From contig OZ242313.1 of NCBI GenBank assembly GCA_965208065.1, positions 3,782,001-3,846,000 of the forward strand: a stretch of DNA of 64,000 nt. The letters are read 5' to 3'. Under the pieces are notes generated by a model. That model saw only the letters and a program-made list of their open reading frames with translations. It made no database searches and was not told where the DNA came from. Numbering within the stretch: the first letter of the stretch is position 1; every line of letters starts with the position of its first letter. This document shows positions 44,236-53,200 of this stretch, piece after piece. The position numbers and the translations under genes are program-made. This stretch comes from Bin103 sp002238925. Lineage in GTDB: Bacteria; Spirochaetota; Spirochaetia; SZUA-6; Bin103.

Positions 44236-46680
44236 ATGACTCACCGCAACATAACGCTGCCACTTGGCGAGCAGTGCGATATGGACGTGCTGGTGGCCGG
44301 CGGCGGCGTGGCCGGGGTGTACGCCGCGCTGGGCGCCGCGGATCACGGTGCGGGCGTGCTGCTGGTCGAGCAGCACGGCTTCGTGGGCGGGCAGGGCACG
44401 GCCGGCGGCGTGCACACCTTCTGCGGAGAAACCCGGTTCGTGAACGACCGCTGGCGCGAGATGCTGCGCCGGCTGGACGCGTTCGGCGGAATCGCCCGCT
44501 ACCGGCCCAACGCCGACGGGCGCGCGTTCGACTGCGAGAGCCTCAAGTTCGTACTGCAGGAGATGCTCGCGGAAGCGGGCGTGGAGCTGCTGCTGCACAC
44601 GCAGGTGTTGGCCGTGGAGCGCTCCGGGGAGCGCGGCGGCGACCGCGTGGCCGGGGTGGTGCTGGCCAACAAGAGCGGGCTGACGCGCGTTGCCCCGGGG
44701 GTCGCGGTGGACGCCACCGGCGACGCCGACCTGGTGGCGCGCGGCGGCTGGCCGTTCCGCAAGGGGGGGCCGGTGCTGATGCCCGGCGACCCGCCGACGG
44801 TGGACGAGGCGGCGGGCCGGCTGCAGTTGCCGATGAGCCTCTATTTCACCCTGGTGGACAACGGCGCGCCGGTACAGCCGCAACTGCCGCCCGGTTGTCC
44901 GCGCTACGGCGACGACGAGGCGGTGCCGATGATCACCGTCATCCCGCACGGCCACCACGTAACCGTGAAGATGAAGGTGATCGGCCACGACGCCACCGAC
45001 GGCGCCTCGCTGTCGGCCGCGGAACAGGCGGGCCGCCGGCAGATGATGGGCGTCGTGCACTACCTGCAAACCATCGGCTACCGCGGCAAGCGCTTCCCCA
45101 ACCACCGGCTGGCGTGGGTGGCGCCGCACATCGGCATCCGCGAAGGCCGGCGGGTGGAGGCGCTCTACTCGCTGTGCGCCGACGACATCCTGGCCGGGCG
45201 CCACTTCCCGGACGCCGTGGCGGTGGGCTCCTACCACACCGACTACCACTGGCCCACGGTAGTGCAGCGCGCCGGCACCGGCATCACGGTGCAATGCCCG
45301 CCGCACCAGATCCCGCTGCGCGCCATGCGCCCGCGCGGCGCGGCCAACCTGCTGGTGCCGGGCCGCTGCCTGGGCGGCGACCACCTGGCCACCAGCTCGT
45401 TCCGGGTCATGGGCACCTGCGCGCAGACCGGCTTCGCCGCCGGCGTGACGGCGGCCCTGGCGGCTCCTTCGGGCTCCGTGGACGCGGTGTCCGTGCCGGC
45501 AGTGCGCGCCCGGCTGCGGCAGGCCGGCGTACGCCTGGATCTGGCCCCCTACTACAGCTACCTGCGCCGCCGCCGCGGCTACGACGAGCACGCGGGCACG
45601 GCGCCAGGGCCGGTCACCGGCTTGGCCGTCGCCGAACTGCCCACCGGCGAGGTGCTTCTTGCCTACGCCTCCGGCGGCGAGGTCGGCGTGCTGCGCCGCT
45701 ACGAAGAGCGCTGGCAGCCGGCGGCAGAACCGGCGCGCGGGATGCTGGCGGACCCGGATGGCGCAGCGGCCGCGAGCGCCGGTGCGGAGGTGGCTCTGGC
45801 CGTGCACGACGCCGAACGCAACCGGATCGAGGGCCTGGAGCAGGCGGCCGCGATGGCCGAGGAGGTGCGGGAGAGCGACGCGCCGCCCGGAGTCGAGTTA
45901 CACGCCGCCGGGGTTCGCTGGCTGTCGTGCGACGGCGGCGCCACTTGGCACACTCGGAGCGCTGCGCCGAACGGCGACGTTGCCGGCGCCTGCGCGGACA
46001 CCCGTGCAGACGATCCAGCCCCACCGGACAACAGCGCCAGCGCTGCCGGCAGATCCGCGGCGGCCGGCGGCAAGGCCGGGTCCCCCGGCGGCGCACTCGG
46101 ATCCCGCGGGCCCGGCACCGGCAGTGGATCGGGCCGCGACGTCGACGCCGCCAGCAACTTCGGCGGACAAGCCGGTGCAGGCAGCAACGGACACGGTGCC
46201 GCCGGTGCGGCGCCCGGCGGCACCGCCGTTTCCGGCACCGCAGAGCCCGAGGGTACCGGGAGGCGTGGCCATACCACCGGCATCGACGCTGGCCTCCCCG
46301 TGCCGCCGGTGCCGGGGGCCGCGGTGGCAGCCCTGACGCTGACCGAGGACGACCGCGCCACTTTCGGCATGCGGCGCCTGTACGCGGCGGCGTGGGCGAA
46401 CTTTCAAGGCGTAGTGATAGGCACCTCGACTGGTGCCGGTTCCTGGCGGGAGACTTTGATCGCGGTACCGGGCGGCCGTGGCCCATGCGCCCTGACGGCC
46501 ACTGCGGACGGTGTGCTACTGGCATGCACCGATGGCACCGCCATCCGCTGCCACCGCGCGTCTCTGGATGCCCTCATCGGCGACGGCGAGCACGCCGAGG
46601 CCGATGCAGCCAACTGGCACCACGACAGTGCCGACCTGATCGCCACCCTCAGGGAACGCCAGCCAGTTCCCTCTCAGTGA
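44236..46680 (+). CDS. FAD-dependent oxidoreductase fused to an Asp-box propeller tail
   Basis: An 814-residue protein. Residues about 14-440 form an FAD_oxidored (PF12831-like) enzyme: dinucleotide-binding VLVAGGGVAGVYAALGAADH, FVGGQGTAGGVHTFCGE, and the C-terminal GRCLGGDHLATSSFRVMGTC flavin site. From about 450 the protein becomes propeller-like, with an Asp box SCDGGATWHT near 565. A Gly/Ala/Ser-rich linker occupies about 588-685. The last 130 residues have more blades (GVVIGTSTGAGSWRETLIAV). It follows the binding protein gene by 21 bp, so it may oxidise the imported sugar or a derivative. Confidence 0.82.
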   Translation: MTHRNITLPLGEQCDMDVLVAGGGVAGVYAALGAADHGAGVLLVEQHGFVGGQGTAGGVHTFCGETRFVNDRWREMLRRLDAFGGIARYRPNADGRAFDCESLKFVLQEMLAEAGVELLLHTQVLAVERSGERGGDRVAGVVLANKSGLTRVAPGVAVDATGDADLVARGGWPFRKGGPVLMPGDPPTVDEAAGRLQLPMSLYFTLVDNGAPVQPQLPPGCPRYGDDEAVPMITVIPHGHHVTVKMKVIGHDATDGASLSAAEQAGRRQMMGVVHYLQTIGYRGKRFPNHRLAWVAPHIGIREGRRVEALYSLCADDILAGRHFPDAVAVGSYHTDYHWPTVVQRAGTGITVQCPPHQIPLRAMRPRGAANLLVPGRCLGGDHLATSSFRVMGTCAQTGFAAGVTAALAAPSGSVDAVSVPAVRARLRQAGVRLDLAPYYSYLRRRRGYDEHAGTAPGPVTGLAVAELPTGEVLLAYASGGEVGVLRRYEERWQPAAEPARGMLADPDGAAAASAGAEVALAVHDAERNRIEGLEQAAAMAEEVRESDAPPGVELHAAGVRWLSCDGGATWHTRSAAPNGDVAGACADTRADDPAPPDNSASAAGRSAAAGGKAGSPGGALGSRGPGTGSGSGRDVDAASNFGGQAGAGSNGHGAAGAAPGGTAVSGTAEPEGTGRRGHTTGIDAGLPVPPVPGAAVAALTLTEDDRATFGMRRLYAAAWANFQGVVIGTSTGAGSWRETLIAVPGGRGPCALTATADGVLLACTDGTAIRCHRASLDALIGDGEHAEADAANWHHDSADLIATLRERQPVPSQ

Positions 46681-46807
46681 CGACCGCACCGTCCGCCGCC
46701 CAGCACTCGTCGCGGTTTCCGCACAACTGAGCCGCTTTGCCCCCTCGGCGTGCCGATTCCCCACAAGCTACTGCACAATGATGCTCGTTTTCGTTCGTCG
46801 CATATCG

Positions 46808-46836
46808 TTGACATGCGCCCGGCACCAAGCTAAGCT
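46808..46836 (+). promoter_or_regulatory. Candidate sigma-70 promoter before the HEPN ATPase gene
   Basis: A consensus -35 TTGACA (46808-46813), 17-bp spacer and -10 TAAGCT (46831-46836, partial match). It lies in the 344-bp AT-richer leader (46681-47024) between the FAD oxidoreductase and the ATPase gene. The rest of that leader shows no gene. The untranslated leader would be about 180 nt. Confidence 0.4.
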
Positions 46837-47024
46837 TCGTAATCCCTGTTGAGGACACTATAGTCGTCTGCCAAACAACCTTGCTGCGGTATCGGATCTG
46901 CGTCGACTTAATTTCTATACCCAAGTGTTTCGACCGAGACGAATGCCAAAGATCAATGAGCGCGATTCCTATAGTGGGATCAAGGGCTTGGGTTCGACGA
47001 AGAATCGCATCTCCAGGAGTAGCC

Positions 47025-49097
47025 ATGGGACGAATACATGATGAGGTCTACACTCACCACCTAAGCAGGTTCTCTGAAGAAGAACAAATGATAAAGCCCT
47101 TTCTTCGTGGTTTCGACATTACATGGGCTCGGAGACGCACCGCATACAACACTACCCTTTCCGTGTATTTCTTGCTTCCGGAACAACACATGACAGAGAC
47201 CTTCGGTTTCTTTCAAGAGATCCTTCTCGTCGCCTCTACTTATCCGACTTTGGAACCGCGCACAATTCAGGCTGCCGAGCAGTTCTTGAACGATGATCCA
47301 GGCAGAGGACGACTTGAGCGCATCGCATACTTTGTTGTCTCATCAATGGAAAGACCTGTCGAATGGGTTCGGTCGTACGTCGCTACGAATCAAGAATCCA
47401 GACTCATCGTAGCGTTCGCCACACACGCATTGTCTAGTTCTACATCCGATGATTGGTACATCAGAAATAGGATCATGGAACAACTATTCTCGCGTGACCT
47501 GTTTGATTTTCGCCTTCCTCTGGCCGAAGATACCTATTTTTTTGGTCGTGATAATTTCCTTATGGATTACCTCGACGCTGCTCGCCGTGGCGAAAATAGA
47601 GGGGTGTTCGGACTTAGAAAAACCGGGAAAACCTCTTTTCTTTTCAAGCTACAAAGATCACTCACAGACCAAGACAATCACGTGATATATTTGGACTGCA
47701 AGTCTCCTTCGGTACGACAACTTTCTTGGTCAGATCTTTTGACCGATATCTGCAAGAATATTTCCCTCCGATTAAATCTTCGATTTGTCCGCCCAAGTAA
47801 CGAAAAACTGCTCGCCAGCAGGTTCACTGAACTCCTGGCATCCGTACCGCAAGGCAAGCGCGTGGCGCTGATCTTCGACGAGATAGAGTACGTGTCTCCC
47901 TATTCTCAAGACGATGAACACTGGCACCATGATTACATACCATTTTGGCAGACTATTTGGGCCGCGCAGAGCGTCCATAGGAACCTGTTTGTCGTGTTGG
48001 CCGGCGTAAATCCAAATATCGTAGAGATCGATCGGATCAACAGAACACAGAACCCGCTGTTCGGTATAGTCTCCTACAAGTACCTTACTGGGCTCGGCGA
48101 AGATGAGATTCGCCGGATGTTGCGTGTCTTGGGCCGCCGCATGGGTATACGCTTTTCCGAGTCCGCAATTAAGTATGTTCATATTCGATACGGAGGCCAT
48201 CCGCTACTTACCCGCTTGGCGTGCAGCTACATACACCAGAGTTACTATCATTCTGGCACGCCTCGACCTATCGATGTGGCCGGCGACGAGTTGCGTGATG
48301 GGGAGATACCGCGTGATGCAGAATTGACATTCTATTGCCGACATGTCGTCTCTGAACTACAAGACTTCTATCCGGATGAATATGATATGCTCGAGTATCT
48401 TGCTTCGGGGAAGACACAAGATTTCCTAGAACTCTCAGTCTACCCTGAATATATCAGACATCTTCGGGCCTATGGGCTTATCGACGAACGGGAGCGCTCG
48501 CCGAAAATCGCTATTCCCGTAGTCGGGCGTTATGTCGCTCTAGAGGATGCAAGAAGAAATGGACGACGGACAATACTTGATGTGGTCCCGTTTGATGAAC
48601 GTCCGCGTTGGTTGAAGCATCGTACGAAACGTCTGTTAACTGATATCCAGGAGCTCGAGAAATTGATTGATAGAGCGTCCTTACCACTCATATATGGACC
48701 TAATTCGATTCCTCATAGCCACAAGCTAGTTGTGCTCACGACTGTGGAAAACGAGGGCGAGTTTGAGAACTTTATTAATGTCTGCAATCAGTGTCTGGTA
48801 GAGGGTATCGAAACTTACGGCGCCTACCAACACCAACCAAAGTACTTTTGGACGACGATTCGCAGCACCTACCCAGGTCTTTTTCCTGCCCTGCACCGAA
48901 TCAAGGTGTATCGTCATAAGCAGTTTCATATGGGACTTTCATCTTCAGTCGACAAAGATCTGAATACATTCTTACACCAAGATCTTGAGGGGCGACGCCC
49001 GGATGAAGTTGCTGATCTTTGGTTCGTACTTCAACAGTGTGTGTTAGACAGCCTGCTTTCTGGACTACAAATAGAGATAGGCAACTTGAGCAGTTGA
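47025..49097 (+). CDS. STAND-like ATPase with C-terminal HEPN-like RX4H motif, candidate defence protein
   Basis: A 690-residue protein in a region with clearly lower GC and different codon use. The start ATG 47025 has AGGAG at 47013-47017. Residues 1-175 are an unassigned N-terminal domain. The ATPase has Walker A GLRKTGKT (196-203), Walker B VALIFDEIEY (Asp285-Glu286), and LYSYKYLTGL-like sensor and winged-helix segments after it. The C-terminal 110 residues are helical with R630-HKQF-H635, the RX4H signature of HEPN ribonucleases, followed by DLWFVLQQCVLDSLLSGLQI. Such ATPase-HEPN proteins act in abortive infection. Function here is inference. Confidence 0.8.
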   Translation: MGRIHDEVYTHHLSRFSEEEQMIKPFLRGFDITWARRRTAYNTTLSVYFLLPEQHMTETFGFFQEILLVASTYPTLEPRTIQAAEQFLNDDPGRGRLERIAYFVVSSMERPVEWVRSYVATNQESRLIVAFATHALSSSTSDDWYIRNRIMEQLFSRDLFDFRLPLAEDTYFFGRDNFLMDYLDAARRGENRGVFGLRKTGKTSFLFKLQRSLTDQDNHVIYLDCKSPSVRQLSWSDLLTDICKNISLRLNLRFVRPSNEKLLASRFTELLASVPQGKRVALIFDEIEYVSPYSQDDEHWHHDYIPFWQTIWAAQSVHRNLFVVLAGVNPNIVEIDRINRTQNPLFGIVSYKYLTGLGEDEIRRMLRVLGRRMGIRFSESAIKYVHIRYGGHPLLTRLACSYIHQSYYHSGTPRPIDVAGDELRDGEIPRDAELTFYCRHVVSELQDFYPDEYDMLEYLASGKTQDFLELSVYPEYIRHLRAYGLIDERERSPKIAIPVVGRYVALEDARRNGRRTILDVVPFDERPRWLKHRTKRLLTDIQELEKLIDRASLPLIYGPNSIPHSHKLVVLTTVENEGEFENFINVCNQCLVEGIETYGAYQHQPKYFWTTIRSTYPGLFPALHRIKVYRHKQFHMGLSSSVDKDLNTFLHQDLEGRRPDEVADLWFVLQQCVLDSLLSGLQIEIGNLSS

Positions 49098-49354
49098 CAG
49101 AATTGAAGCTCTCTCGGTTGATGGGTAAGCGGTCACACACAGATCGAATCAAGGTTACGATACGCCATGGTGTGACGATTGACTGATGCAGATCTATCGA
49201 ATGCTCGACGGCAATTGGTTGCACAGAATGATGATAGGACGCCGGCCCTACGGGATGCCACAAGTTCTATCTGTATCTGTATAACGACCGAGCCACGAGA
49301 CTGGCGACGAGCGTCACGCTCCGGCACCAGTCATCGCGGCAATCGGTGAGAGTA
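49098..49354. other. AT-richer intergenic tail of the HEPN ATPase island
   Basis: No gene recognised. Base composition stays low until about 49270 and then returns to the GC-rich background, which marks the right edge of the acquired segment. I see no terminal repeats or integrase. Confidence 0.5.
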
Positions 49355-50812
49355 ATGCGGCTCAATTTCCTGTTCCTCGTTGCGCATGACATCTCGCTGC
49401 GCTTCGGCTGCTACGGCGATGCGCGCGCCGTAACCCCGAACTTCGACGCACTTGCCGCCAGCGGCACCCTGTTCGAGAACGCGTTCTGCCAGTTCCCGAT
49501 GTGTGCGCCGGCGCGCACCTGCCTGATGACCGGTTGCCGGCCCGGCACCGTGCAGCGCTACGACATCGGCGGCGACGACTACTTTGCCGGCCTGCGCCGC
49601 CGGCTGCCCTGGATCCGCACCCTCCCCGAGTTGCTGCGCAGCGCCGGTTACCAAACAGTAGGCCTGCACAAGGTGTTGCACGAGTACGAGGCCGATCCGC
49701 CGAGCTGGAGCGAGCAGCCCTGGTACGCGGCCAGCGGCGAGGTACCGGCTTGGTGTCCGGACGACTTCGACTGCCGCGAACGTGCGCGGCGTTACCAGTC
49801 GGGCGCCAACCGCAGCCTGATGGAAGCGCGCTTCCGCCTGCTGCAGGCTGCCGAACCGTCCGCCGCCACCGAGTTCAAGCGCTGGCGCGGCGGCCCGGTC
49901 GAACGCGCACCGGTGGACGACGCCGCCTACTACCCCGGTGAAACCGCCGACCGGGCGATCGCGCGGCTCCATGCCCACGCCGCCGACCGTGGCGCCGCGC
50001 CGCTGTTTCTCGGCGTCGGGTTCTGCAACACCCACCTGCCATGGCTGGCCCCGGAACGCTACTGGCAGCTGCACGACGCCACCGACTTCGGCGCCGCAGC
50101 CGGCTACGACACGCCCCGCCCCGCCCCGCTCGCGAAGGAGTTGGCGGTGGCCGGCAACGAGCCGTTCCAGTACTACCGGCAAGACGATCACATTCCCGGC
50201 GCTCGCGCTGCCTGGCAGCCCACGACCCCGCAAGCCAGGGAGCTGCGCCACGGCCACTACGCCGCGGTCAGCTACCTCGACGCCCAGGTCGGCCGCATCC
50301 TCGCCGCCCTTGACGACACCGGTCTGGCCGGCAACACCGTAGTGGTGTTCACCACCGACCACGGTTTCGCCCTCGGCGAACACCGCCACTGGGGCAAGGG
50401 CATGCCCTGGGAACCTGACCTGCGCGTTCCCCTCCTCCTGCGCGCACCGGGTGCCGGCTCAGGTCAACCCGTAACCGCGCTCACCGAACACGTCGACCTG
50501 CTGCCCACCCTCCTGGAACAGGCCGGCCTGGAACCGCCCGCGTGGGCCGAGGGCAGCAGCCTTACGCCCCTGCTCCGCAACCCCGCCGCGCCCGGCAAGC
50601 CGGCGACGTTCTCCCAGGCGCGCCGCGGCGCGCTCACCGCCCACTCCACCCGCACTCCCCGCCACCGCTACACCCGCTGGCTCGACCCCGCCGGCCACCT
50701 GCACACCGAGGAACTCTACGACCACCGCGCCGACCCCGCCGAGGCCACCAACCTCGCCCCGGATGCCGACCGGTCCCTCCTCGCCCACCTGCGCAGCATC
50801 AGCCCCAACTGA
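49355..50812 (+). CDS. Type I sulfatase, iduronate-2-sulfatase-like
   Basis: A 485-residue sulfatase with metal site FLVAHDISLRFGCYG, formylglycine signature C50-A-P-A-R in FPMCAPARTCLMTGCRPGTV, DNTV-like second site VVFTTDHGFALGEHRHWGKG and C-terminal HLHTEELYDHRADPAEATNL. The layout and the tail match iduronate-2-sulfatase-type enzymes. No signal peptide. Confidence 0.92.
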   Translation: MRLNFLFLVAHDISLRFGCYGDARAVTPNFDALAASGTLFENAFCQFPMCAPARTCLMTGCRPGTVQRYDIGGDDYFAGLRRRLPWIRTLPELLRSAGYQTVGLHKVLHEYEADPPSWSEQPWYAASGEVPAWCPDDFDCRERARRYQSGANRSLMEARFRLLQAAEPSAATEFKRWRGGPVERAPVDDAAYYPGETADRAIARLHAHAADRGAAPLFLGVGFCNTHLPWLAPERYWQLHDATDFGAAAGYDTPRPAPLAKELAVAGNEPFQYYRQDDHIPGARAAWQPTTPQARELRHGHYAAVSYLDAQVGRILAALDDTGLAGNTVVVFTTDHGFALGEHRHWGKGMPWEPDLRVPLLLRAPGAGSGQPVTALTEHVDLLPTLLEQAGLEPPAWAEGSSLTPLLRNPAAPGKPATFSQARRGALTAHSTRTPRHRYTRWLDPAGHLHTEELYDHRADPAEATNLAPDADRSLLAHLRSISPN

Positions 50813-50908
50813 CGAATCAGCCTGTCCGCCAACAACCAGCGGCAGACTGGCGCGACTCGCCGATGACACGGTGCCATGTTCTATGGTTAACAATGCGTCC
50901 GGTACACG

Positions 50909-51601
50909 ATGTCTCGTATTGGCCCGCGTCTGCTTCGATCGGCTGTCCTTGCAATCGTATTCCTCGCGGCAGCGGCTGTCGGCCATACACATCCGGGCGG
51001 TAGGGCGAGTGACGGTTGCCACTTCTGCCGCTCGAATTGCGAGAAGTGGGATCTCGAGAAGGACGAGCGTCACTGCCACGACGACGGCTCTGCTTCCTCT
51101 GTATCCGATTCCCCGGCTACGCCAACCGCGGCGTGCAGGCGCGGCAGCGGTGAGACGTGGCGCGGGCTAGTGGTGGCGCCGGAGTGCCGCTGTACACCGT
51201 ACGATCGGGATGACTACCCGTATCCGCAAAGCGTCGAACCGCTCATCGCCAAGCGAGACGGGATGAGATCGCCTTACGACGGCGCGGTGTTTCGCAGCCT
51301 CAAGGAATCGGACATCGAGCATGTCGTGTCCATTTCCGAAGCGCACGACAGCGGATTGTGCGCCGCCAGCGCCAATGTGCGCAGGCTATTCGCCCGCGAC
51401 CTCGACAACCTCGCGCTGGCGACGCCGCGCTTGAACCGCTACGAAAAAAGCGGTCACGACGCTGCCGAGTGGCTGCCGGCCCTGAACAAGTGCTGGTATG
51501 CCAGGACCATCATCGCCGTGCGCCAAGAGTACCGGCTGACCATCGACCTACGGGAGGCCAAGGCTCTGCAAGCGGTGCTGGCCGCGTGTGAATCGAGCTG
51601 A
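50909..51601 (+). CDS. Secreted HNH nuclease-like protein
   Basis: A 230-residue exported protein (signal LLRSAVLAIVFLAAAAVGHT). A short Cys/His cluster HPGGRASDGCHFCRSNCEKW ending in RHCHDD resembles the YHYH module found in secreted nucleases. The C-terminal half has the HNH-type core EHVVSISEAHDSGLC, RDLDNLALATPRLNRYEKSG and AEWLPALNKCWYA, similar to GmrSD/DUF1524-type nucleases. It may degrade external DNA for nutrition or competition. Confidence 0.82.
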   Translation: MSRIGPRLLRSAVLAIVFLAAAAVGHTHPGGRASDGCHFCRSNCEKWDLEKDERHCHDDGSASSVSDSPATPTAACRRGSGETWRGLVVAPECRCTPYDRDDYPYPQSVEPLIAKRDGMRSPYDGAVFRSLKESDIEHVVSISEAHDSGLCAASANVRRLFARDLDNLALATPRLNRYEKSGHDAAEWLPALNKCWYARTIIAVRQEYRLTIDLREAKALQAVLAACESS

Positions 51602-51671
51602 GGCCGCGCCGTCACTCCGTCGCACAGGCGTCGATGAGTACGATATTCATCTGCGTGCTCCGCTACCAGGC

Positions 51672-51893
51672 CTACACGCAGCCGGGGAACTCGCGGCCGC
51701 GGATGGACAGGAACGGCAGCAGGTCGGGGCGCTCGCGCAGCTCGGGGAGGTACCAGATGCGGGCGCGCATGTAGTGGGTGGCGTAGCCGCGCCGGCGCCG
51801 CGGACTGCGGTTGGCGCCGCTGCGGTGATAGGTAAGGCTGTGGTGGAAGCTCACGCTGCGCGCACCGCGGGTATAATGCGGTTCGTGGACCAA
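51672..51893 (-). pseudogene. C-terminal remnant of a PhyH dioxygenase
   Basis: The frame ARSVSFHHSLTYHRSGANRS then RRGYATHYM matches the last third of PhyH proteins (distal iron His and the 2-oxoglutarate Arg). The rest of the gene is absent; upstream is the MFS promoter region. It ends with a TAG at 51672. Confidence 0.75.
51872..51877 (+). promoter_or_regulatory. TATAAT -10 box before the MFS gene
   Basis: A perfect TATAAT lies 39 bp upstream of the GTG start of the MFS gene, within the PhyH remnant. No convincing -35 at 17 bp. Confidence 0.4.
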
Positions 51894-51916
51894 CCGATTC
51901 GGCTCGGTGCGGCGTA

Positions 51917-53156
51917 GTGGCGGCGGCGGTGCGCAAGCCGCGGCTGAGCGAGGCGTCCGGCGCGTTCCGGTACCCCGCGTTCCGGCGGGTATGGGTCACC
52001 GGCGTGCTGATCGCACTGGCCGCCTGGACCGAACGCCTCGCCGCCGGCTGGCTGATCCTGACCGAGACCGATTCGGTGTTCCTGACCGCGGTGTCGTTTG
52101 CGGTTCGCCAAGCGCCGGGGCTGATCGCCGCACCGATTGCCGGCGCGTTGAGCGACCGCATGCCGCGCAGCCGGTTGCTCGGGCTCGCGGCGGCATTCCG
52201 AGCCGTACTCCTGGCCCTGCTCGCGCTGTTCGCCCTGTCCGGCCTGGAACCGCTGTGGGTCGCGTTCGTGCTGATCGCGCTGGCCGGCGTTGCGCACTCG
52301 TTCGAGACGCCGTGCACCCAAGCGCTGGTGACCGACTCCGTCCCGCGCCGCGCCGCCATGAACGCGGTCGCACTGCAATCGGTGGGCGCGCGTGGCGTGG
52401 GCGCCCTGGGTGGGCTGCTAGGCGGTGTGGTGATCGCCAGCTACGGCATTCCGGCCGCCCTGTTTGCCGGCGCGGCCGTGTCTCTGGCCGGCGGCCTGGT
52501 GGTGGCAACGATGCGCCCGCCGGCGGCGCGGAGCGCGCGGCCCGGCCGCCGCGACACGTCGGTCCTGAGCGACGTAGCCGATGGGCTGCGGGTGATGTTC
52601 TCCGTCCCGCTGGTGAGGACGCTGCTTTTGCTCGCGGTGCTGGTGGAGATGTTCGGGTTCGCCTACCACTCGGTGCTGCCCGCCGTGGCGCGCAACGTGC
52701 TGGAGGTGGGCGAGGTGGGGCTGGGCGTGCTGACCATGATGGCCGGGTTCGGCTCGCTGGCGGGGGTACTGGCGCTGACCGCGATCGGCAACGTCGGGCG
52801 CAGGGGGCTGCTGCTGATCGGCATCACCCTCGGGTACGGCGCGTTCTTGGTGTCGTTCGCTTCCTCGGGGCTGTTCCCCCTGTCGCTGGCCCTGAATCAC
52901 CGGCGTGGGCGCGATGGCGGCTGCCTTCGACGCGATGCAGTGGACCCTGCTGCAACAGTACGTGCCCGACCACATGCGCGGCCGCGCCATCGGCGGCTGG
53001 GTGTTCGCCATCGGCTTCGGATGGGTAGGCTACCTGACCCTCGGTGCCGTCGCAGAATACGTCGGCGTGCAGTGGGCCCTGGCCGCCACGGGAACGCTGG
53101 TAGTGCTGACCGGCCTCGCCGCCGCCGCCGTTGCCCCCAAGCTGCGCGCGGCGTAA
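51917..53156 (+). pseudogene. MFS transporter with a frameshift (EntS-like)
   Basis: A major facilitator with about ten helices in the first frame, e.g. FRRVWVTGVLIALAAWTERL and AGALSDRMPRSRLLGLAAAF, of the MFS_3/EntS group. Around 52893-52900 the frame breaks. The last 80 residues, ITGVGAMAAAFDAMQWTLLQ, QYVPDHMRGRAIGGWVF and GYLTLGAVAEYVG, continue in the next frame. One inserted or lost base explains it. It is either a young pseudogene or a sequencing error. Confidence 0.8.
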
Positions 53157-53200
53157 CGGAACGTGCGGGCAACTGCACCGGCTACGGCGAATGTTCGGAC

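Noticed and set aside
43609..45807. 732-codon open frame on the minus strand opposite the binding protein and FAD oxidoreductase
   Set aside because: Shadow of GC-rich coding DNA: very high Arg, His and Val, no family pattern, and both genes on the other strand have clear homology.
44274..46730. 818-codon plus-strand frame overlapping the FAD oxidoreductase
   Set aside because: Arg-rich shadow frame; the other frame carries the flavin-binding motifs.
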